Assembly: GCF_016862575.1 (NCBI RefSeq) | Contig: NZ_BONF01000041.1 | Span: 58,241-122,240 of the forward strand | Direction of reading: 5' to 3' | From: Catellatospora bangladeshensis | Lineage (GTDB): Bacteria > Actinomycetota > Actinomycetes > Mycobacteriales > Micromonosporaceae | Length of the DNA stretch: 64,000 bases | Shown: positions 16,967-25,566 of the stretch, piece after piece | Position numbering within the stretch: the stretch's first letter is position 1 | Layout of the letters: every line of letters starts with the position of its first letter | Translations under genes and position numbers: made by a program | The notes under the pieces: model-generated | What the model saw: the letters and a program-made list of their open reading frames with translations, nothing else | Database searches by the model: none | What the model was told of the DNA's origin: nothing

Positions 16967-17335
16967 TCAGGTCGTGATCCGGTGCAGGATCAGGTCGTGG
17001 ACGTGGTGCGTCTTCTCGTCGCCGCGGAACTCCATCTCGTACACGTGCGTGCCGACGTTGATGGCGATCGCTCCGGTCGAGAAGAACTGCCCCGCCCAGG
17101 ACTTGTTGCTGACCACGCTCACGCTGGTGATCTTGCCGTAGGGGATGCTGGTGATGGCGATCTTCTTGCCCACGAAGGACTTGTCCTGGATGATCACGCG
17201 CCGGTCGGTCAGCCCGATGAAGCCGGTGCCCGCGCCGATGGCGTCGTACACGGCGATCACCTGCTCGCCGGGCAGCAGGCCGCTCTGGATCTGCTGCAGC
17301 TGCTCCTTGCGGTCGTACACGATGCTCGTCGTCAT
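16967..17335 (-). CDS. Bacterial PH-domain protein (YokE/bPH-like)
   Basis: A 122-residue soluble protein. LLPGEQVIAVYDAI, GFIGLTDRRVIIQD, SIPYGKITSVSVV and HVYEMEFRG are the successive strands of a bacterial pleckstrin-homology-like domain, in which L-T-x-x-R-x-x is the most conserved part. Such proteins bind ligands or membranes; the specific role is unknown. It is 67 bases downstream of the large Trp/Pro-repeat protein and upstream of the kinase, all on the minus strand, so joint expression is possible. Confidence 0.85.
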   Translation of the reverse strand: MTTSIVYDRKEQLQQIQSGLLPGEQVIAVYDAIGAGTGFIGLTDRRVIIQDKSFVGKKIAITSIPYGKITSVSVVSNKSWAGQFFSTGAIAINVGTHVYEMEFRGDEKTHHVHDLILHRITT

Positions 17336-17402
17336 GCCCCGACGCTAGATCGGGCGCGCAAACCGCCCGGTCAGACGGTTCACGCGCCCGGTCACCGGCC
17401 GG

Positions 17403-19394
17403 TCAGTCGCGGCTGAACGTCCACACCCCGTTCGTGTCGATCACCACGACCACCGTGCCACGCGGCAGCACCATCTCCCCGGTGTAGTCGCCCTCCTGGC
17501 TGATCAGCGTCGCGCTGTCCGAGCCGATCGCCTGCACGGTGAACTTGCCCTTGCCCCGGTGGTCGAAGGCGACCCGGGTCGAGTCGGCCGCGCTGCGCGG
17601 AATCAGCAGCACGTCCGCGCCCACCCCGGACGCCGTCCCGCTCCAGGTCGGCGACGCGGCCAGCGGCCGCACCACCATGCGCCAGCCGCCGGACGCCTCG
17701 ATGTTCACCGCGGCGGGCCGGATGTCGCCCAGGTCCAGCGGGCGTACCCCCTCGTAGCTGTCGGTGGTGGCGACCAGCGTCTGGATCTCCTCGCCGTCGG
17801 CCTTGACGGTGCGCACCACGAAGTCGCCCGCGCCCGCGTAGGTCAGCGCCACCGTGTGGAACGTGTCGCCCAGCTCGACCGGCACGGTCTGCGGGCCGGT
17901 GCCCTCGAACACCTGGTCCTGCGGCTGCGCCTGGGCGGCCTGGCGGCTCGGCGACGGGATCGGCCGGGCCTGCGCCTCCTGCGACGGCGCGGCCTCGCCC
18001 GGCGCCTGCACCGCGGTCGCGCCCGGTTCGGCGACCGCCGACGGCGACCCGTCCGGGCGCAGCGCGAGGAAGCCGCCGACGCCCAGCACCGAGCAGAGCA
18101 GCAGCCCGGCCGCGCCGCCCAGCGCCCAGATCCACCACGGACGCGGGGTCGCCGGCCTGGCATGCGCCGGGACGTGCGGGGCGGCGTGCGCGGGCACGTG
18201 CGCGGCGGGCGCGCTCACCGGCGCGGCGGCCGGGCCGTCCGTGCCCATGGCGAACCCGGCAGAGCTGGTCATCGCCGGTTCCGGCACCGGCTCATACGCG
18301 GGCGCGGCGACCGGCGGCAGGTCGGCGACCGGCTCGGGCTGCGGCTCCGCGCTGGACGGTGGGGAGGGCGGCTCCTCGGCGGGCGTGTCCGCCGCGGGCT
18401 GCGGCCAGGCGAGACCCGCGACCTGCGCCTGTTCCCCGGCGCCGGACGGTGTCCAGGCCGGTTCGGCGGGGCCGGTCGCCGCCCAGGCCGGTTCGGCCGA
18501 GCTGCCCGCGTCGGCGGGCCAGCCGAGCGCCGCTCGCTCGTCCCGCCAGGCGGGCACCGTCTCCGGCTGCCCGGTCTCCGGCTGCGCGGTGCCCTGCCAT
18601 GCGGCCTCCGGCAGTGTCGCCGCGGCCGATACCTGTTTTGCGTCCACAACTTCTGGGATGTGGGTACATCCCAGAAGTTGTGAGCCGTCGGCGGTGACCG
18701 GCGGGGCGGAGCTCATCGCGAATGCCGGGGCGGGCTCTGCGATCGGCTCGGCGGGCATCGCCGGTGCGGTCTGCGGTTCCGGCAGCGGATCAAGAGTCAT
18801 CGCGGGTACGGCCACCGGTTCCGCGACCGGTTCCGGGGCCGTCACCGGCGGGCTCGCCGGGTCTGCGGTCAGCGGTGTCGCGGCCACCGGTTCGGTGACC
18901 GGCGGGGACGGTGCGTCCGCGGTCGCGGGCGTCGCCAGCACCGCCGCCACGGGCTCCGCCGCCGTGGGCTCCGCCGCCACGGGCTCCATCACGGGCGCCG
19001 CGGTGGCGTGCGCGGCGGGGACGGGTGGCGCACCGGCCGTGTCCGGCTCCATCGCGGCACCGGCATCGGCATCGGCACCGGCTGCCTCGGCCGCCCAGAC
19101 CGGGGCGATGGCGGGCGCGGGCTCGCCGAGCGGCACGCCCGCCACCGGCAGCTGCTCGCCCTGCTCGGCCTGCTCGCGGACGAACTCGTCGACGCTGTCC
19201 AGCGGCCCGGCGGCGAACCCGTCCTCATCGGTCAGCTCGAACAGCAGTGTCGGGTCGTCGGCGCCGTCGGGCACCCAGAACTGCCAGTCGTCGGGCGGCT
19301 GGGGCCAGCTCGGGTCGGGCCGCCAGCCCGGGGGCGGCGTCCAGTCCTCGGGAGGCGCGGGCCATCCCGGTGGCGAGTGGTATTTCCAGCCCAT
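17403..19394 (-). CDS. Single-pass membrane protein with Trp/Pro N-terminal repeats
   Basis: A 663-residue protein. The first 45 residues repeat the pattern PPGWPAPPEDWTPPPGW ... PDPSWPQPPDDW, found at the N-terminus of many actinobacterial membrane proteins and thought to mediate protein contacts. About 370 low-complexity Ala/Pro/Glu/Val residues follow, then one membrane helix (about 420-446), a second linker, and a C-terminal beta-rich outer domain of about 150 residues ending FSRD. The low-complexity part includes a short stretch with atypical codons that encodes a perfect DNA palindrome (18645-18682). ATG 19392 is chosen as the start of the repeat block. Function unknown; probably a cell-surface component. 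Confidence 0.75.
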   Translation of the reverse strand: MGWKYHSPPGWPAPPEDWTPPPGWRPDPSWPQPPDDWQFWVPDGADDPTLLFELTDEDGFAAGPLDSVDEFVREQAEQGEQLPVAGVPLGEPAPAIAPVWAAEAAGADADAGAAMEPDTAGAPPVPAAHATAAPVMEPVAAEPTAAEPVAAVLATPATADAPSPPVTEPVAATPLTADPASPPVTAPEPVAEPVAVPAMTLDPLPEPQTAPAMPAEPIAEPAPAFAMSSAPPVTADGSQLLGCTHIPEVVDAKQVSAAATLPEAAWQGTAQPETGQPETVPAWRDERAALGWPADAGSSAEPAWAATGPAEPAWTPSGAGEQAQVAGLAWPQPAADTPAEEPPSPPSSAEPQPEPVADLPPVAAPAYEPVPEPAMTSSAGFAMGTDGPAAAPVSAPAAHVPAHAAPHVPAHARPATPRPWWIWALGGAAGLLLCSVLGVGGFLALRPDGSPSAVAEPGATAVQAPGEAAPSQEAQARPIPSPSRQAAQAQPQDQVFEGTGPQTVPVELGDTFHTVALTYAGAGDFVVRTVKADGEEIQTLVATTDSYEGVRPLDLGDIRPAAVNIEASGGWRMVVRPLAASPTWSGTASGVGADVLLIPRSAADSTRVAFDHRGKGKFTVQAIGSDSATLISQEGDYTGEMVLPRGTVVVVIDTNGVWTFSRD
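18645..18682. repeat. Perfect 17-bp-arm palindrome inside a coding region
   Basis: CACAACTTCTGGGATGT at 18645-18661 is exactly complementary to 18666-18682 around GGGT. It is read through in frame on the minus strand (about residues 238-250, with TCA, CAA, CTT, GGA, TGT, CCA, GAA and GTT codons that are rare in the rest of the gene). The composition is far more AT-rich than its surroundings, which suggests insertion of a mobile palindromic element. Confidence 0.85.
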
Positions 19395-19569
19395 GCCGAA
19401 CCCCCGTCGTGCGTACCGCTCCTGCAAGCCGTCACCGGGGGGTGACCTGATACTACGTGCCGGGCCGCGGCCGCGGGTGAGATCCACTGACGACGGCCTT
19501 GTCCGGCCGCGGCCGCTCTGATGTCATACGGTCACGGATCGACAACACCGTTCTGCCGCGGAGGCGACG

Positions 19570-20634
19570 TTGGCGCGTACGAGGGAACCCGGCCGGGCGC
19601 ACCGGGACCGGCTGGTCAGCATCCTGGCCCGGGGGCCGCGCCGCCCGTCGGACCTGGGCCTGCGGGCCTGGCTGCGGGTGTGCCGCCGGACCGTGGTGGA
19701 GCTGCTCGGCGACGAGCTGGCCGACCGTGCCGCGGCGCTGACCTACTACAGCGTCCTGTCGATCATCCCGGGGATGCTGGTGCTGGTCGCCGGGGTGGGC
19801 CTGTTCGGCCGCTCGACCAGCGACGCGGTCGCGGAGAACCTCAGCGAGCTGACGCCGCCGCCGGCCCGGCACGCGATCCTCGACATCATCGACAACCTGC
19901 GCTACGACCAGCGGGCGGCGGGCATCGCCGCGGCGGTCGGCCTGGCCATCGCGTTCTGGTCGTCGACGAGTTACATCGGCGGCTTCATGCGGGCCGCGAA
20001 CGTGATCTACCGGGTGCCCGAGGGGCGGCCGCTGTGGAAGACGGTGCCCGTGCAGCTGTTCGTCACGGCGGTCACGGGTGTCTCGCTGGCGGCGAGCGCG
20101 CTGGCGGTGGTGCTCAGCGGGCGGGTGGCCACCAGCGTGGGGCGGGCCTTCGAGGTCGAGGACGCCACCGTGCAGATCTTCGACGTGGTGAAGTGGCCGG
20201 TGCTGGTCGTCGTGATCAACATGCTGCTGGCGCTGCTCTACTGGGCCGCGCCGAACGCGCGGCAGGGCGGCTTCCGCTGGATCACGCCGGGCACCATGGT
20301 GGCGATGCTGACCTGGATCGCGGTGTCGGGCGGCTTCGCGTACTACATCGCCACGTTCGACTCGTACAACAAGACCTACGGCGCGCTCGGCGGCGTCATC
20401 ATCTTCCTGGTCTGGCTGTGGCTGACGAACGTGGCGGTGCTGCTGGGCGCGAAGTTCGACGCGGAGCTGGGCCGGGCCCGCGCCATCGCGGCGGGGCTGC
20501 CCGCCAGCGCCGAGCCGTACCTCCCGCTGCGCGACGTGCCGAAGCAGGAACCGCCGTCCGCGGACGTGCCGCTGTCGACGGACCGGCTGCTGCCCGCGGC
20601 ACCGGAGGAACGGCCCGGCGCGGACGGCGGATGA
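19570..20634 (+). CDS. YihY/BrkB-family membrane protein
   Basis: A 354-residue integral membrane protein of the BrkB family (once called ribonuclease BN). The motif ELADRAAALTYYSVLSIIPG is the family signature before the first helix; about six helices follow, with FWSSTSYIGGFM and YGALGGVIIFLVWLWL typical of the later ones. Its biochemical function is not settled. The C-terminal 65 residues are a Pro/Glu-rich cytoplasmic tail. TTG 19570 is used as start, with GGAG seven bases upstream; no ATG or GTG gives a complete first domain. Its stop abuts the convergent peroxidase gene with no spacer. Confidence 0.88.
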   Translation: MARTREPGRAHRDRLVSILARGPRRPSDLGLRAWLRVCRRTVVELLGDELADRAAALTYYSVLSIIPGMLVLVAGVGLFGRSTSDAVAENLSELTPPPARHAILDIIDNLRYDQRAAGIAAAVGLAIAFWSSTSYIGGFMRAANVIYRVPEGRPLWKTVPVQLFVTAVTGVSLAASALAVVLSGRVATSVGRAFEVEDATVQIFDVVKWPVLVVVINMLLALLYWAAPNARQGGFRWITPGTMVAMLTWIAVSGGFAYYIATFDSYNKTYGALGGVIIFLVWLWLTNVAVLLGAKFDAELGRARAIAAGLPASAEPYLPLRDVPKQEPPSADVPLSTDRLLPAAPEERPGADGG

Positions 20635-21117
20635 TCAGGCCAGCGCGCGCTCGACCGCGCCGGTCAGCTCGGCCGACTCGGGGGTGACCTGCGGCCGCAG
20701 CCGGGTCACCGCGCCGGAGCGGTCGACCAGGAACTTCTCGAAGTTCCACTTGACGTCGCCCGCCTCGCCGGCGGCGTCGGGGGTCTGCGTGAGCAGGTCG
20801 TAGAGCGGGTGCCGGCCGGCGCCGTTGACCTCGATCTTCTCCGTCAGCGGGAAGGTGACGCCGTAGTTGACGTCGCAGAACTCGGCGATCTCGGCGGCGG
20901 TGCCCGGCTCCTGCCCGCCGAACTGGTTGCACGGCACGCCGAGCACGGTCAGGCCCTGCTCGCCGTAGGTCTCGGCGAGCTTCTGCAGGCCGGTGTACTG
21001 GGGGGTGAGCCCGCAGCGGGAGGCGACGTTGACGATGAGGACGGCCTTGCCGCGGTACTGCGCGAGGTCCGCGTCGGCGCCCTGCAGCGTCTTGATCTGT
21101 ACGTCGTAGATGCTCAT
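20635..21117 (-). CDS. Glutathione peroxidase-family (Cys type)
   Basis: A 160-residue thiol peroxidase. The catalytic tetrad is complete: Cys35 (ASRCGLTPQY), Gln70 (CNQFGGQEPG), Trp124 and Asn125 (WNFEKF). Bacterial Cys-type members normally use thioredoxin rather than glutathione, and actinobacteria lack glutathione, so it should reduce organic hydroperoxides with thioredoxin or mycothiol-linked reductant (inference). The ATG at 21115-21117 is certain from the MSIYD start. The gene ends exactly where the BrkB gene ends. Confidence 0.93.
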   Translation of the reverse strand: MSIYDVQIKTLQGADADLAQYRGKAVLIVNVASRCGLTPQYTGLQKLAETYGEQGLTVLGVPCNQFGGQEPGTAAEIAEFCDVNYGVTFPLTEKIEVNGAGRHPLYDLLTQTPDAAGEAGDVKWNFEKFLVDRSGAVTRLRPQVTPESAELTGAVERALA

Positions 21118-21181
21118 GACGGTCACCTTAGCGCCGGTCGGACGGTGGCCCGCCCGGGGCCGATCTGCCACGATGACGGCC

Positions 21182-21637
21182 ATGACCCGCTTCGAGCCCG
21201 ATCCCACGGTGAGCATCGCCTCCCGGGCGGCCCGCGCCGCCGGCTGCGCCTTCGTGTCCCTGGCCGTCTGGATGGGCATCGCGTACGCGGTGATCCAGCT
21301 GCGCGGCTGCGAGGGCGGGATGGAGTGCCTGGGCGACGCGCTCGGCATCATCTTCCTGTGCCTGATCGGCGCCGCGGTGACCATGTGGCCGCTGCTGCGC
21401 CTGGTCCGGGTGCGCCCGGCCTGGGTGGTCGCGCTGGCGGGCCCGGCCGTGGTGGTGCTGCTCGCGCTCGGCCTGCTGCGCCGGCTGTTCCTCGGCACGC
21501 CGCAGCTGTGGGTGGTGGGCATGATGGCGGCGTACGCGCTGGCCGCCGTGCTCGCGGACCCGAGGGTGCCGGCGCGGGTGCGGATCATCACGGCCGCCGC
21601 GCTGGTGCTGCTGGTCGGCGCCGAGATCGTCATCTGA
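21182..21637 (+). CDS. Four-helix membrane protein, unknown
   Basis: A 151-residue membrane protein with helices at about 18-40, 52-70, 77-97 and 105-150. Start ATG 21182 (MTRFEPDP); ATG 21173 is a possible alternative. No motif or family recognised. It is divergent from the peroxidase gene, with a 64-base shared promoter region. Confidence 0.72.
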   Translation: MTRFEPDPTVSIASRAARAAGCAFVSLAVWMGIAYAVIQLRGCEGGMECLGDALGIIFLCLIGAAVTMWPLLRLVRVRPAWVVALAGPAVVVLLALGLLRRLFLGTPQLWVVGMMAAYALAAVLADPRVPARVRIITAAALVLLVGAEIVI

Positions 21638-21686
21638 GTCCCGGGCCTGATCGGCCGTTCAGGTTACTTGGCAGTAGGCTTCGGTC

Positions 21687-22847
21687 ATGCGAGATGCGGT
21701 GATCATCGGAGCGGTGCGTACCCCCGTCGGGCGGCGCAACGGCGGCCTGTCCGGCGTGCACCCGGTCGACCTGGCCGGCCAGGTGCTGCAGGACCTCGGC
21801 GACCGGACCGGGTTCGACCCGGCCGACGTGGACGACGTGATCCTGGGCTGCGTCTCGCAGGCCGGCGAGCAGTCCTGGAACATCGGCCGCAACGCCGTGC
21901 TCGCCGCCGGCTGGCCCGAGTCCGTGCCCGGCACCACGCTGGACCGGCAGTGCGGCTCCAGCCAGCAGGCGCTGCACTTCGCCGCCGCCACCGTGCTGTC
22001 CGGCCAGGCCGACCTGGTGGTCGCGGCGGGCGTCGAGTCGATGAGCCGGGTGCCCATGGGCTCGTCGGTCGGCGAGCTGGGCCTGCCCTACGGGCCCGAG
22101 GTGCGCACCCGCTACGCGGGCGTGCCGGGCTTCGCGGGCGACGCGCCGGTGCCGTTCAACCAGGGCGTCGGCGCCGAGATGATCGCCGCCCGGTGGGGCT
22201 TCGGGCGCGCGCAGCTCGACGAGTACGCGCTGGCCAGCCACGCCAAGGCGGCCGCCGCCTCGGACGGCGGCCTGTTCGCCGCCGAGATCGTGCCGGTCGG
22301 CGACGTGCACGCCGACGAGGGCATCCGGCGCGAGACGTCGCTGGAGAAGCTGGGCCAGCTCGCGACCCCGTTCAAGGAGGACGGCGTGGTCACCGCGGGC
22401 TCGGCGTCGCAGATCTCCGACGGCGCCGCCGCGCTCGCCGTCACCACCTCCGAGTGGGCCGCCGCGCACGGGTTCACCCCGCTGGCCCGGGTGCACACCG
22501 CCGTCGTCGCCGCCGACGACCCGGTCGTCATGCTCACCGCGCCCATCCCGGCCACGGCCAAGGCGCTGCGCCGGGCCGGGCTGTCCATCGCCGACATCGG
22601 CGCGTACGAGGTGAACGAGGCGTTCGCCCCGGTGCCGCTGGCCTGGCTCGCCGAGACCGGCGCCGACCCGGCCCGGCTCAACCCGCGCGGCGGCGCGATC
22701 GCGCTGGGCCACCCGCTCGGCGCCAGCGGCGCCCGCCTGATGACCACGCTGCTGCACCACATGCGCGACCACGGCATCCGCTACGGCCTGCAGACCATGT
22801 GCGAGGGCGGCGGCATGGCCAACGCCACCATCGTCGAGCTGCTCTGA
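21687..22847 (+). CDS. Acetyl-CoA acetyltransferase (thiolase)
   Basis: A 386-residue thiolase. The acylated nucleophile is Cys89 in DRQCGSSQQAL; His342 in GHPLGASG and Cys372 in CEGGGMANA complete the active site. It catalyses condensation or thiolytic cleavage of acyl-CoA; the context does not say whether it is biosynthetic (acetoacetyl-CoA) or degradative. The SxxxQ variant after Cys89 is the type seen in actinobacterial FadA-like thiolases. ATG 21687. The next gene starts 51 bases later in the same direction. Confidence 0.95.
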   Translation: MRDAVIIGAVRTPVGRRNGGLSGVHPVDLAGQVLQDLGDRTGFDPADVDDVILGCVSQAGEQSWNIGRNAVLAAGWPESVPGTTLDRQCGSSQQALHFAAATVLSGQADLVVAAGVESMSRVPMGSSVGELGLPYGPEVRTRYAGVPGFAGDAPVPFNQGVGAEMIAARWGFGRAQLDEYALASHAKAAAASDGGLFAAEIVPVGDVHADEGIRRETSLEKLGQLATPFKEDGVVTAGSASQISDGAAALAVTTSEWAAAHGFTPLARVHTAVVAADDPVVMLTAPIPATAKALRRAGLSIADIGAYEVNEAFAPVPLAWLAETGADPARLNPRGGAIALGHPLGASGARLMTTLLHHMRDHGIRYGLQTMCEGGGMANATIVELL

Positions 22848-22898
22848 CCCGCCCGGAAGTCGCTGGCGCGGGCGGCGAAGCCGCGCTACAACTCCGGT

Positions 22899-23867
22899 AT
22901 GGCGGTGACTGCGTTCGATCCCCGGCTGGGTCTGCGTGAGCAGCTGGCCTGCTGGCACGAGGTGACGTCGGCCGCGGCCGGGCACGACGACCCGGGACAC
23001 CCGGCGCCGCCCGCCTCCGTGCGCTTCGCGGAGCTCGCCGCCCTACGTCCGGACGGCCGGGTGCGGCACTGGCTGGCGTGCGCCGCCGGCACGCCGGTCG
23101 GGCTGGCCGAGCTGTTCCTGTCCGATCGGGAGAACCTGGCCTGGGGTTTCGCCAGGGTGACCGTGCACCCGGCGCACCGCCGGGCCGGACACGGCAGCGC
23201 GCTGCTGGCGGCGGCCCGCGCCGCGGCGGCAGAAGCGGGCCGGGACACGCTGGTGCTCGACGCGGCGGCGGACTCGCCCGGCCCGGCCTGGGCGGCGGCG
23301 CTGGGCGCGCGGCGGGTGCAGCGGCTGTGGGAGTCCGAGGCGGACCTGTCCGTGCCGGTCGCGCCGGGCGACACCGCGCCGCCCGGCTACCGGCTGGAAC
23401 GCTGGCCGGACGGGGTGCCCGAAGCACTGCTGGGGGCGTACGCGGCGGCCGTCGACGCGATGGCGGACTCGCCCGACGGCGGCCTGGGCTACGTGTCCGC
23501 GCCGAACTCGCCGCAGCACGTGCGGGCCGTCGAGCGGCACGCCCGCCAGGCGGGCCGGGCGCGCCGGGTCGTCGCCGCCGTGCACGAGGGCAGTGGGGCG
23601 GTGGCCGGGCTGACCGTGCTGGAGTACCCGTCGCTCGCGCCGGAGCTGGCGCACCAGGAGGACACGGTGGTGGTGCCCGCGCACCGGGGGCACGGCCTCG
23701 GGCTGTGGGTGAAGGCGGAGATGCTGCGCTGGCTGGCCGCCGACGGCGGTGCGGTGCGCCGCATCCGCACCACCACCGAACCGTCCAACGTGCACATGCT
23801 GCGGATCAACGAGCGGCTCGGATTCCGCCGCATCCGGACCCGCGAGCAGTGGACGCTGCCGGTCTGA
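22899..23867 (+). CDS. Tandem GNAT N-acetyltransferase
   Basis: A 322-residue protein with two GNAT folds. The N-terminal one has VTVHPAHRRAGHGSALL as acetyl-CoA-binding loop (about residues 86-102); the C-terminal one has VVPAHRGHGLGLWVK (about 255-269) and the NVHMLRINERLGF helix typical of the family. Mycothiol synthase has a similar double-GNAT layout, but the length and motifs here fit the broader family, and I do not call it MshD. Substrate unknown. ATG 22899. It may be co-transcribed with the thiolase. Confidence 0.85.
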   Translation: MAVTAFDPRLGLREQLACWHEVTSAAAGHDDPGHPAPPASVRFAELAALRPDGRVRHWLACAAGTPVGLAELFLSDRENLAWGFARVTVHPAHRRAGHGSALLAAARAAAAEAGRDTLVLDAAADSPGPAWAAALGARRVQRLWESEADLSVPVAPGDTAPPGYRLERWPDGVPEALLGAYAAAVDAMADSPDGGLGYVSAPNSPQHVRAVERHARQAGRARRVVAAVHEGSGAVAGLTVLEYPSLAPELAHQEDTVVVPAHRGHGLGLWVKAEMLRWLAADGGAVRRIRTTTEPSNVHMLRINERLGFRRIRTREQWTLPV

Positions 23868-24008
23868 GCCGTGGCCGAGCCGCCCCGCGACGCCATTCTC
23901 CGTTGGTGCTCGTCGATGTCTAAGGCAGACTGGCCGGATGGCCAGGGCGACGCGCGGGGGAGCCCGAGGACGAGCGTGCCCCACGACACGGAAGAAAGGG
24001 GCCGACGG

Positions 24009-25277
24009 ATGGTTCTGTCACTCAGCGGCACGAAGATGGCGCACGCCTCCGGCATCCGCAGCATCATGGAGGACATCGCCACCTCCATGCGGGGCGCGTC
24101 CACGGGCAGCCTGCTCAACCTGAGCATCGGCAACCCGGCACCGATCCCCGAGGTCGTCGGCACCTGGCGGCGTCTGTTCGACGAGACTCTCGACGCGAGC
24201 TTCGCCAGGGCGAGCTGCCTCTACGGGCCGTCGCGGGGCACCGACGACCTCGTCGCGGCGATCGTCGAGTACTTCTCCGGCCGGTACGGCTGGCCGCTGA
24301 CGCCCGAGCACGTCGTGGTCGGCTCCGGCAGCCAGATGCTCAGCTTCGTCGCCTCCGCCGTGTTCACCGGCCCGGGTGCCGCACGGGACACGAAGACCGT
24401 GCTGCCCGCCCTGCCCGACTACACCGGCTACCAGGGGGTCTACCTGTTCCCCGGCGGGGTGGCCGGGATCGCGCCCCGGATCGAGCTGTGCGGGGACCGG
24501 CGTTTCCGCTACCACCTCGATCCGGACGCGCTGCGCCGCAGCGACGACATCGGCCTGCTGCTGCTGTCCAGCCCGAGCAACCCGACCGGCCGCTGCGTCA
24601 GCCCGCAGGAGCTGGACGCGCTGCTCGAGATCGCCGCGGACCGCGACGTGCCGATCTTCTTCGACCACGCGTACGGCGCGCCGTTCCCGCAGATCGTGGA
24701 GACGCCCGAGCCGCCGCGCTGGCACGAGAACATCATCAACGTCTTCACCGTCTCCAAGGCCGGCCTGCCCGGCGAGCGGATCGGCTTCGCCGTCGGCGAT
24801 CCGCGCTTCATCGAGCCGATGGTCTCGTTCGTGGCCAACTCGACGCTGCACGCGGGCCAGCTCGCGCAGCAGGTCACCGCGCGGGCGCTGGCCACCGGGG
24901 AGCTCGACCGCCTGACCGCGGAGGTGATCCGGCCGTACTACGCGCACAAGCGCCGGCTGGGGGAGAAGCTGCTGGCGGACATCCTGCCGGCCGACGTGAA
25001 CTGGCGGCTGCACGCCGGCACGTCCGGCGGCATGTTCTGCTGGGTATGGGTGGACGAGCCGTGGTTCGACGACCGCGCCCTCTACGCCCGCGCGAAGGAG
25101 AAGGGCGTGTTCCTGGTGCCCGGCCGGCCCTTCTTCACCGGGGAGGTCGCCCCGGCCGGCTTCGGCCGCCACGACGGCCGCTGCTTCCGGATCAGCCTCA
25201 GCGCCGACGAGCCGGTGCTCACCGAGGGCCTGGAACGCATCGCCGCCGCCCTCGGCGAGCTGCGCGACGCGGGGTGA
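24009..25277 (+). CDS. avtA: Valine-pyruvate aminotransferase
   Basis: A 422-residue fold-type I PLP enzyme. It aligns along its length with E. coli AvtA: MVLSLSGTKMAHASGI at the start, SIGNPAPIPEV, SPSNPTGR, FFDHAYGAPFP and the PLP lysine Lys250 in TVSKAGLPGER. AvtA interconverts valine and pyruvate with 2-oxoisovalerate and alanine. The start at ATG 24009 was chosen because the AvtA family begins here; the open frame continues 46 codons upstream without similarity. GAAAGG lies nine bases before. A bidirectional hairpin at 25308 terminates it. Confidence 0.92.
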   Translation: MVLSLSGTKMAHASGIRSIMEDIATSMRGASTGSLLNLSIGNPAPIPEVVGTWRRLFDETLDASFARASCLYGPSRGTDDLVAAIVEYFSGRYGWPLTPEHVVVGSGSQMLSFVASAVFTGPGAARDTKTVLPALPDYTGYQGVYLFPGGVAGIAPRIELCGDRRFRYHLDPDALRRSDDIGLLLLSSPSNPTGRCVSPQELDALLEIAADRDVPIFFDHAYGAPFPQIVETPEPPRWHENIINVFTVSKAGLPGERIGFAVGDPRFIEPMVSFVANSTLHAGQLAQQVTARALATGELDRLTAEVIRPYYAHKRRLGEKLLADILPADVNWRLHAGTSGGMFCWVWVDEPWFDDRALYARAKEKGVFLVPGRPFFTGEVAPAGFGRHDGRCFRISLSADEPVLTEGLERIAAALGELRDAG

Positions 25278-25307
25278 GCGCGGGCAGCGCGGCGTGATGC
25301 GGTAGGG

Positions 25308-25344
25308 CGAAGGCGCGCGTCCCCCGCCGGGACGCGCGCCTTCG
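25308..25344. terminator. Bidirectional hairpin terminator
   Basis: Perfect 16-base arms (25308-25323 and 25329-25344) around CCGCC, between the avtA stop and the stop of the convergent DUF4236 gene. Confidence 0.85.
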
Positions 25345-25355
25345 TGACGGTCAGG

Positions 25356-25547
25356 TCAGTGCTTGCCGCCCTTGTCCTGCTTCCAGGACCACGGGCCGGG
25401 CAGGTCCACCCGGTGTGCCCGGGTGCGGGAGTTCCACGACCAGCGGCCGATCTTCAAACTCCAAGAGGACAGACCGCCCTGTGTGAAGTTCCACCGCAGG
25501 GGGCCCAGTTTCCACGTCTTTCGGAACAGCAGGCTCATGCGTCCCAT
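25356..25547 (-). CDS. Small DUF4236-like protein
   Basis: A 63-residue Trp/Lys/Arg-rich basic protein. LLFRKTWKLGPLRWNF followed by GGLSSWSLKIG and RTRAHRVDLPGPWSW matches the DUF4236 pattern of short beta-rich proteins (RFRK-x-KLGP start), whose role is unknown. Either ATG 25545-25547 or ATG 25536-25538 could start it. The composition, with seven Trp in 60 residues, differs from shadow frames, which supports a real gene; it ends 12 bases from the shared terminator. Confidence 0.7.
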   Translation of the reverse strand: MGRMSLLFRKTWKLGPLRWNFTQGGLSSWSLKIGRWSWNSRTRAHRVDLPGPWSWKQDKGGKH

Positions 25548-25566
25548 GTAACCCTGTGCGCGCCAC

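Noticed and set aside
22899..23867. Mycothiol synthase MshD
   Set aside because: The double-GNAT layout fits, but the motifs and context (thiolase, aminotransferase) do not specifically support MshD.
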